DNA from: Pythium myriotylum
Taxonomy: Eukaryota > Oomycota > Peronosporomycetes > Pythiales > Pythiaceae
Assembly (NCBI GenBank): GCA_023091665.1
Contig: JALJCQ010000009.1
Location: forward strand, 1,612,001-1,676,000
Length of the DNA: 64,000 nt
Reading direction: 5' to 3'
In this document: in pieces, positions 57,457-64,000 of the stretch
How positions within the stretch are numbered: position 1 is the first letter of the stretch
Layout of the letters: each line of letters opens with the position of its first letter
Translations under genes and position numbers: made by a program
Notes under the pieces: generated by a model
Seen by the model: only the letters and a program-made list of their open reading frames with translations
Told to the model about the DNA's origin: nothing
Database searches by the model: none

Positions 57457-59845
57457 TCACGGTTTTTTCTGAGCTCTCTTGGTGCTCTTGATCGAGCCTT
57501 CCATCGCAACAAGGTCGAGACAAAGCTAGAACAGTAAGTGAAGTTACACTTGGGCAGCGATTTCCAATCAGGGAGGATGGCACCCATTACCTCCTTCAGT
57601 CGATCTGTTCTGCAATGGCCGACGGACTGATTACCCACCGGTTTCATTGACCGCTTCCGTGTCGGAACCTTGCTTGTTGACGAATTGCGTTGAATCGCAC
57701 AAGCCGAAGACGACGACGAAGAAGAATCTGCCCGGTGGACGACAAATTCGTGTCGAGATTTGCGTGTAGCTGTCGGTTTCTGATCGGACAAAATGACCCT
57801 CTCCTCTTCTCTTCGAAGGGTGCTCTTTTCCCACCTATTTTGAAGCATGTCGAGCTGGCTCTGCATGGCAACGTAGCGGTCGTGGAGGCATGAAGAGTCT
57901 TGTCGAAGAGTTTCTCGCAATCCGAATAGTTGCTGTAGGAAAGAATACATTAGTCGCAATAGGTTGTCATCCCCATAGATCAAACTGACGTCTTCCACCC
58001 GCTGGGCGACGGCTTCTGTGATGCGAGTGATGTCCGAGTCATTTCCATCGAGAGGGATAGAAACTGAGCGGGACTTCATATCATCGCTCTCGGCTGTATG
58101 AACTCGAGGAAGATCAACGTGGATTCGGCTCCGCTGTGCAAGATCTCATCGTGTAAGTCTTTCCGATCCGCAGTCGTCTCTTTGTCCTCGCACGTACCGA
58201 ATGCTCGAGCTCTTCCACTCGTTGCTCCAGACTTGATGGCCAGGCTATTGATTAGTCGTGGTGACGCACTTTGATTCAGTCTTTCGTGGCAAACGTACCC
58301 TGACACAACATCGAGGATCTGAGTGAAGTAGAGCTTTGACTCGGTCCGAATTACTTGAATCTAAATAACAGAAGCATTAGTTTTGCATTCGGAAGCATGA
58401 CCCTATCTCCACTTACAGCATTGTCCGCTGCAGCCTCGGCATCATGGCGAAGCTTCTGCTCAACGTCGCCCAAAGCGACAACAACCTTCGTCCTCTTGAA
58501 AGCGCGAAGACAAGAGATCGTCAAAGAAAAAGTTACGTCTAGTCAGCGACCCAACCCACCAGATCGTCCGCCTTCTCAAGCGAACTGTCTGCAATTGCCG
58601 CGAAATGCTGCTCGGCTGAGTCCAAGCGTCCCACAAGGCGCTCGTACTGGGCTTCGTTTGTCTGTTGACACTCGCGAGAACAAGACTGGATGATGCGCAG
58701 TGCGTCTTTCAGCTTGAGTTGGTTCTTTCGGAGGTCAGCGATATCCTCGACCAGCTGCTCGACGTCTTCTGCTGCACCTGACACATTGGGGAAACCGAGT
58801 TGTGCACGCCTCTTATCGTCGAGTTCTGCTTGCAAGCCAACTACTGTCGTGCTGAGGAGGTGCTGAGCATCCAGGCATTTTCGAAGGAAGCTTTTCACTT
58901 CATGAACTTCAGCGAGCGTTTCTTGCTCCAAGCGGTCCACTTGGTCCTGAATACGCTTGGATTTTTCGGCCTCACCTCGACTCGAGCGCACTAGGTCAGC
59001 CTTCCAACCTGTCTCGATCTCAGACGCAAAGAGCTTAATGTTGTCGCGCTACAGAGAAATAGAGCCGATCAGTGATCGCATCGTACATTTACACACTGAC
59101 ATCGACTTCTGCCAACCAGCTCTTCGTATTTCTGCTCGATGGTGACACACTTCTCAGAGAGCGATGTTCGTATCCGCTCAAGGTCCTGCGTTCACCACAT
59201 CAGCACACACACCATTCGAAGTGTGCATTGGCGACGAACCTCATCCAGGCGGTCTGTCGCGAGTCGTTGCAGTATGTCCATGTGCTGGTCGGTGTCTCCT
59301 TGTGCGCTCTGCATGGCCTCGAGCCGCGTCTCGACCGTAAACACGAGCGTCTTGAGGTCCTGCATGTCGCTCTCAACTGTAGTCCTGAGTTTGTCCACGT
59401 CCTCACGCAACTCCGAGCTCGTAGCCTCCACGAACGAGTCGGTTCGTCGCAGGTGCTCTTCACTCTCCGTGAGCCGAGCCTCGTGGCTCTGCAGCTCGGT
59501 TGAGTATTTCTCCATCCACGAGTCCATCTTGCCCGCGAACGCCGCAAGCTCGGCTCTCGATTGCTCGGCGGTCTGCTCCACGTACTCTTGGTTCAGCCGG
59601 AAGACCTTGGACAGCGAGCTGATCTTCTGCTCACTTGCAGCCTGCGAGGCTTCGACCTCTGCGAGTCGCTGCTCGAAGCTCTGCGTGCTCAGACATGCGG
59701 CAGAGACGCGTTCGAGCTGCACCTCGAGGAACGAGATGTAGGCGTTGCGGTCTGTGAGAAGCTGCTTGGCGTTGCGGTCGCCGCCGTGCTTGAGCGCAGC
59801 CATGCTGCGCATGTAGTCCTCGTAGTACGAGCCTTTGGCCGCCAT
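57457..59845 (-). CDS. Long coiled-coil protein
   Basis: Eight exons read leftwards: 59845-59240, 59185-59093, 59048-58560, 58494-58417, 58360-58299, 58231-58198, 58133-57591, 57525-57457; 657 aa. The N-terminus YYEDYMRSMAALKHGG and RNAYISFLEVQLERVS starts an almost continuous coiled coil over the first 400 residues (LRTTVESDMQDLKTLVFTV; RIQDQVDRLEQETLAEVHE; AEDVEQLVEDIADLRKN). The C-terminal part includes LLRLMYSFLQQLFGLRE and a Ser-rich basic region. It looks like a cytoskeletal, centrosomal or flagellar structural protein, but no family was recognised. Read-through of the last intron would extend the frame to 57273 and overlap the neighbour; splicing (57590-57526, 65 bases) gives a short end stopping 21 bases before it. 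Some internal junctions were chosen by frame. Confidence 0.7.
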
Positions 59846-59963
59846 GACGAGTGGATCCTGAATGGATGCGACCCCGCATGCGAACTTAGCACGTTGATGC
59901 GAAACGGCTCGCGCGTCGTTTCGCGCGGCGCCGGTGAGCAGCCAACTCACTCGCGGCATCGCC
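59846..59963. promoter_or_regulatory. Compact bidirectional promoter
   Basis: Only 118 bases separate the divergent ATGs of the coiled-coil gene and the cyclase gene, so both promoters must lie here or overlap the coding sequence. No TATA-like element is visible. Confidence 0.45.
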
Positions 59964-62543
59964 ATGAGCAACTCGCATCGCGTCTCGCCCGAGGTCTCGA
60001 TCAAGAATGAGAGCCAGCCCAAGCTGCCGGCGCTCACGCCCAAAGTGCCGCACCAGCTCAAGTCGGCGCGCAGCATCGCCAAGAACCTGGCGACCCACGG
60101 CGGCAGGAAGTCGCCACAGCACCACGAGCGCGTTGTTGACCCGATGGAAAAATACAGCCCGTTCCGCAAGAAGTGTGCCGTGCTGCTCGACTCGCGATGG
60201 TTCACCGTGCTCATGCTTCTCATCACGGTGTACGCACTCTTCGGCGACGACATCCGCCTGAGCGCCACCAAGAAGTCGGCCGACAACGGCTTCTTCTCCA
60301 TGGCCACCATCTGCCTCGTGCTCTTCTCCTTCGAGTTCCTACTCTCGTGCTACTGCAAGCCTGGTTACCTCTTCAGCTTCTACTTCGTGCTCGATTTCAT
60401 CGCTGCCTTCTCTGTGCTGCCCGACATCGGCTGGGTCTGGGTGCAGATCACAGGCACCGGAGCGACCCAGAGCGCGTCTGCTGTCAAGGCCAGCCGCGCC
60501 ACCAAGGCTGGAAGCAAGGCCGGTCGCATCGTGCGTGTCGTGCGCGCTGTGCGACTCTTCCGAGTCGTCAAGATCCTCAAGTGGAAGCACAAGGACGAAG
60601 AGGGCGCCCAGGCCGTGGTGCAGGAGAGCAAGGTCGGCAGCAAGATGGGCGAGGTCACGGTCCAGCGCGTCGTCATCCTCGTGCTCTTCCTGATTATGCT
60701 CCTGCCCGTGTTCGACGGAGGTTACGTGCAGCAAGACTACCGGTACCAGGATGTTGGCCTCCGCTCAATCCACATGCTGCTCACCTCGGGGCTCACGACC
60801 ACGAGCTCCATCGAATTCAATCAGCTCTTCTACGGTTATGTGCGGGACGCTGGGAAGCTCGTCCACATGCAGTTGGTGACCCTGAGCAGCCAGGAGCTGC
60901 TCGAGAGGCTGCAAGCGATCCGCTTCCAGCCGTCGGGCGCGCTCGATGGGCCGTACAACCTCACGACGAACCCTGCGAACGATTGGACGGTAGATGACTT
61001 CTTCTCTGACTACGTCTCAGTGTCGAACAAGTATCGGGACTCGGAAATCAACATTGTCAAGACCTATGGCTGCTTCAACTCGTCGTTCATCGTCACCGAT
61101 GCCGCACAGCCCACGAGCTCGTGCTTTTCGCTCGCCGTATTCGATCTCTCGGATGTATCCAAGGCAAGCGCGGCGTACAACATCCTCAAGACATGTTTCA
61201 TCATCGTCGTCCTGGTGAGCGCCTCGACGGCGTTCATTCGGACGAGTCGAAAGCTCGTGCTCGAGCCGATTGAGCGAATGATGTTTATCGTCCAGAGGCT
61301 CGCCGAAAACCCGCTCGCGAGCGTGCAGACGTCAGCGAACGATGCCGAGATTCGGAAGAACGCCAAAGAGCAAGGCTTCGAGACCGCGCTGCTCGAGCTC
61401 ACGCTTTCCAAAGTCGGAACACTCATGCAAGTAGGCTTTGGTGCAGCTGGCGCCGATGTTATCGGCAAGAACATGGGCTCCGGAGAACTCGACCCGATGT
61501 TGCCGGGCAAGAAGATCACGGCGATCTACGGGTTCTGTGACATTCGCCAATTCACGGACACGACCGAGTGTCTCCAAGAAGAAGTCATGGTGTACGTCAA
61601 CAAGTTGGGGAATATCATGCACACTGGTACACATCACTATTACGGAATGGCCAACAAGAACGTGGGCGACGCCTTCCTGCTCTCGTGGAAGATCTGCGAT
61701 GGTGAGCTGCCTTGCTTCGCGCGTTTCACTGATTGTCCAACGGAGGAAGACCGCTTGCAAGTCGAGCAAGCAGTGCGATGTCCGCCCAACCAAGGTGCCG
61801 GCAGGAAAGCGCGTCGCATCACACCCACGGAGATGGCCGACAGTGCACTAACAGCTTTCCTCAAGTGCATGATCGACCTCGACAACGCGAACACGGATGG
61901 ACCATTGACAGAGTACATCACACGGGAGAACGTTATTCGAAGATTTGGCCCTGGCTTCCGTATCAAGATGGGCTTTGGCATGCATGTCGGATGGGCCGTT
62001 GAAGGAGCGATCGGCTCTCGCTTCAAGATTGATGCGACCTACATCTCACCTCACGTGGAGATGGCTGACCGTTTGGAAGCTGGTTCGAAGATGTTTGGCA
62101 CGCCTGTGAATGTGTCGCACTGGTTTGCATCGCTCCTGTCACCAGGCGCGCGCAAATTCCTGCGCAAGATGGATCGCATCAGCATTCGAGGTGTGGACAC
62201 GCCACTCACCGTGTACACGTTTGATGTGACAGTGTTCAAGAAAGGATTCGGAACGCCCAAGATCGACCCCGTGACGGGGATGCAGCAGCCTGTTGATTTT
62301 GAGAATGATCCTGAGTACATGGAAATCCGCGAGGGACTTGAGCCGGCGTTCCTTGAGTCAGCAGCCAGTGGAGTTGAGGCGTATATTGCTGGCGACTGGC
62401 CAAAGGCTCGACACTATCTAACCCATGCTCAGCAGATCCGTCCAAGCGACGGGCCGTGTAAATATCTCATGGCTGTGCTCAAGGAACACAATTACGAGGC
62501 TCCGATGGATTGGAAGGGCTACCGATACGTTGCAGGATACTAG
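59964..62543 (+). CDS. Voltage-sensor-like membrane domain fused to class III nucleotide cyclase
   Basis: Single exon, 859 aa. Residues about 70-165 contain S1-S3-like helices, and about 187-206 form an S4-like helix with a positive charge every third residue (RIVRVVRAVRLFRVVKILK). A fifth helix, an extracellular loop of about 160 residues (with NLTT and cysteines) and a sixth helix lead into a HAMP-like linker (LEPIERMMFIVQRLAENPL). The cyclase domain (about 515-735) has both metal-binding Asp residues (FCDIRQFT, Asp526; NVGDAF, Asp569) and the adenine-contacting Lys at the usual place (Lys565). The transition-state Asn of the N-x3-R motif is Glu699 (VEMADR) while Arg703 is kept. It probably makes cAMP; the Glu casts doubt on activity. 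No K-channel TVGYG filter is seen. Confidence 0.85.
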   Translation: MSNSHRVSPEVSIKNESQPKLPALTPKVPHQLKSARSIAKNLATHGGRKSPQHHERVVDPMEKYSPFRKKCAVLLDSRWFTVLMLLITVYALFGDDIRLSATKKSADNGFFSMATICLVLFSFEFLLSCYCKPGYLFSFYFVLDFIAAFSVLPDIGWVWVQITGTGATQSASAVKASRATKAGSKAGRIVRVVRAVRLFRVVKILKWKHKDEEGAQAVVQESKVGSKMGEVTVQRVVILVLFLIMLLPVFDGGYVQQDYRYQDVGLRSIHMLLTSGLTTTSSIEFNQLFYGYVRDAGKLVHMQLVTLSSQELLERLQAIRFQPSGALDGPYNLTTNPANDWTVDDFFSDYVSVSNKYRDSEINIVKTYGCFNSSFIVTDAAQPTSSCFSLAVFDLSDVSKASAAYNILKTCFIIVVLVSASTAFIRTSRKLVLEPIERMMFIVQRLAENPLASVQTSANDAEIRKNAKEQGFETALLELTLSKVGTLMQVGFGAAGADVIGKNMGSGELDPMLPGKKITAIYGFCDIRQFTDTTECLQEEVMVYVNKLGNIMHTGTHHYYGMANKNVGDAFLLSWKICDGELPCFARFTDCPTEEDRLQVEQAVRCPPNQGAGRKARRITPTEMADSALTAFLKCMIDLDNANTDGPLTEYITRENVIRRFGPGFRIKMGFGMHVGWAVEGAIGSRFKIDATYISPHVEMADRLEAGSKMFGTPVNVSHWFASLLSPGARKFLRKMDRISIRGVDTPLTVYTFDVTVFKKGFGTPKIDPVTGMQQPVDFENDPEYMEIREGLEPAFLESAASGVEAYIAGDWPKARHYLTHAQQIRPSDGPCKYLMAVLKEHNYEAPMDWKGYRYVAGY

Positions 62544-62845
62544 CCTCCAGAGAATTCTTTTTACACTGGCTTACATTTTATGTTCTCGCTTAACTTCATG
62601 CATGTTCTGCTTCTTCCTTGTTCAATAAACTCCCTCTGATGCCATACTACTAGTAATACAAAACGATATCTTTTTCTCCTGGCAGGGAGTTTCGGCGCAT
62701 CTCAATCGTTTTGCGGCGATGTGTGCCACCATCGTACAACAATTGACCCCAAATCCTTGTTGACAGCCGGATCGAGTCTCGCTTCTCGCGTCACTGCACA
62801 TGTTCTCGACATCTATCACCGATGCTGTATCGGATAGAGTCGGTC
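62544..62845. other. Intergenic region between convergent genes
   Basis: About 300 AT-richer bases between the cyclase and endosulfine-repeat stops, probably holding both 3' ends. No gene seen. Confidence 0.55.
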
Positions 62846-64000
62846 TTATGCATTTTCTCGAGAGAGATCTTGGTGTCTTCGATTTGATGCGGCGCGAGAA
62901 GCCAAGTCCTTGGCAGCAAAGTACTCTCCCGAGTCGAACATCTTCTTTCCCTCAGAAAGCTTCCGATTCAACAACACGCTTCTTGCAGCGAGTAAGACGC
63001 CGTCGCTCACGTCTCCTCTCGCTTGTAGACTTGGTTGCTGTGCTCGCGCTTGCATCTCTCGAGCAGCGGCTACCCGCGGGTGCGATGCCCAGCCACCACG
63101 AGCCAGAGACTGCTGTTGATGCTCCTTCTGGGGTGCGTTCACCGCATCGTGACCACTCCAACCACCTATTCCCGAATCGCCAGAGAGCTTGATGTGCTTG
63201 GCCTGAGGTTTCATCACTGGGCTGTACGGCTCTTCATCCTGATTCGAGCCCGATGAAATTATATTCATACGGGGAGTGACGTCAGAGAACCCAGCTAGGC
63301 CGCCTTCGGTACTCCTTGCCTGCTTTGACGCCGCTTCCATTTCGTAGTCAGCCGAATCAAACCGCTGGCGATCCTTCAGGTTTTTACGGAAGAGAATATT
63401 TGCTGCGACAAGTTTGCCGTATTTGTGGCTGCTTCCTGTAGAGGGCGAGGCGGCTGCCTGGTTTGACGCCGGAGACGTGGGTCCTGCCGGGTTCGGAGTA
63501 GCCTCCTTGGCAGCAATGAAGCTTTCTTGTTGGCGAAGCAAGGTGTTCCGTCGAAGGTCCATGGCAGACGACTTGGTCGCTAAGGCTCCGTACTTGCTCG
63601 GGTCTGGTCGAGCGCTGAACGCGCCCCCGCGGCCACCTCGAAGGGACGGACTCATCTGGTTGCTGCGAACAGCGGCGGCCTGCGCGGCCGAGGGCGAGTT
63701 CACTGGGCTCGACGTCGTGGCTTCCACGTTGATCGTCATGGGCGACGGTGTTCGCGCGAAAGGGAGCGCGTGGGGATCCAGCGCTGGCTCGCCCATGTCT
63801 TCCATCGTGGCGTCCGTGGACACGCCTTGCCGCGCGAGCTGGTAGTCGGCCGAGTCGAAGTGGCGTTTCTCTTTGAGCTTTTTCTGGATGAGGATGTTGC
63901 GAGCCGACATCGCCGCGCTCGCCGACTTGGTGCTGTTGCCGAGCGCGCCGTACGCTCGCGTGCGCGGAGAGGCCTCGACCGCGGCGCTCGTGGTCTGGTT
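62846..64000 (-). CDS. Multi-endosulfine (FDSxxY) protein, C-terminal part
   Basis: Open from the window edge to a TAA at 62846; 384 codons visible, with an internal ATG at 63910. Three endosulfine-type motifs occur: ILIQKKLKEKRHFDSADYQL, ILFRKNLKDRQRFDSADYEM and VLLNRKLSEGKKMFDSGEYF (FDS hexamers at 63859-63842, 63361-63344 and 62938-62921). They match the ENSA/ARPP19/Igo core [20 protein letters not shown], whose Ser is phosphorylated by Greatwall-type kinases to inhibit PP2A-B55. A fourth, degenerate unit (DLRRNTLLRQQESFIAAKE) lies between the first two, and units are often preceded by a [KA]YG[AK]L box. Linkers are Ser/Pro/Ala-rich. Typical endosulfines are about 120 aa with one motif. 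The true start lies beyond the window. Confidence 0.8.
   Translation of the reverse strand, partial: NQTTSAAVEASPRTRAYGALGNSTKSASAAMSARNILIQKKLKEKRHFDSADYQLARQGVSTDATMEDMGEPALDPHALPFARTPSPMTINVEATTSSPVNSPSAAQAAAVRSNQMSPSLRGGRGGAFSARPDPSKYGALATKSSAMDLRRNTLLRQQESFIAAKEATPNPAGPTSPASNQAAASPSTGSSHKYGKLVAANILFRKNLKDRQRFDSADYEMEAASKQARSTEGGLAGFSDVTPRMNIISSGSNQDEEPYSPVMKPQAKHIKLSGDSGIGGWSGHDAVNAPQKEHQQQSLARGGWASHPRVAAAREMQARAQQPSLQARGDVSDGVLLAARSVLLNRKLSEGKKMFDSGEYFAAKDLASRAASNRRHQDLSRENA
62921..63859 (-). repeat. Endosulfine motif repeats (three FDS[AG][DE]Y units)
   Basis: The three units start about 498 and 423 bases apart and share the pattern hydrophobic-x2-K-L-x5-FDS-x-[DE]-Y. They are diverged repeats, not a recent tandem duplication. 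Confidence 0.75.

Noticed and set aside
57273..57525. Extension of the coiled-coil gene in its unspliced frame to 57273
   Set aside because: It would overlap the last exons of the convergent gene; removing a good 65-base GT-AG intron gives a natural stop at 57457.
60750..61200. Potassium-channel pore in the cyclase protein
   Set aside because: The region between the fifth and sixth helices is long and has no TVGYG-like selectivity filter.

Overview
The window looks like nuclear DNA of an oomycete (Peronosporomycetes, probably a Pythium-like lineage). The supporting signs are GC-rich, tightly packed genes on both strands, many very short GT-AG introns (about 49-93 bases), a match to the oomycete Inr/FPR core promoter 30 bases before one start codon, and a typical oomycete gene repertoire: expanded full-length ABC transporters, FYVE/START-like proteins, a secreted expansin-like protein, a fused nucleotide cyclase. 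No bacterial operons, CRISPR arrays, tRNAs or rRNAs were seen. Gene models were built by reading exon frames and splice sites by eye; for every multi-exon model the exon lengths sum to a whole number of codons.

Layout. 1-7 kb: the edge of a secreted protein gene, RFC3 (clamp-loader subunit), an archaeal-type (COG2112) Ser/Thr kinase, a profilin-like protein, a zinc-finger/G-patch protein and an ICME-like esterase. 7-16 kb: two tandem ABCC (MRP) transporters on the minus strand; the first carries two frame-breaking lesions. 16-20 kb: an ankyrin protein, then a gene-poor AT-richer stretch with a candidate inverted-repeat element. 20-25.3 kb: two secreted peptidylarginine-deiminase (PAD) paralogues sharing a virtually identical 1.28 kb tract, with a five-exon Dr1/NC2-beta gene between them. 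25.4-36.7 kb: a secreted EEP-family hydrolase, a membrane-anchored expansin-like protein, a ClC channel/transporter, a coiled-coil protein and an ANK-PDZ protein. 37-44.3 kb: an ABCG half-transporter converging on a full ABCB transporter. 44.7-49.6 kb: p47/NSFL1C (p97 cofactor) and the peroxisomal AAA ATPase PEX1. 50-55 kb: an inverted paralogue of the coiled-coil gene and a START-like/FYVE-like/WW protein. 55.6-64 kb: a METTL21-like methyltransferase, two uncharacterised proteins, a voltage-sensor-like membrane domain fused to a class III nucleotide cyclase, and a protein with three endosulfine (FDSxxY) motifs running off the right edge.

Themes. Four full-size ABC transporter genes lie within 37 kb. 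PEX1 and p47 are adjacent and both serve AAA-ATPase machines (peroxisomal receptor recycling and p97). The points most worth a second look are the multi-endosulfine protein, the cyclase fusion with an altered catalytic Asn position, the PAD pair with an abrupt identity boundary, and a non-coding leader shared by two inverted coiled-coil paralogues that is better conserved than their coding sequence.
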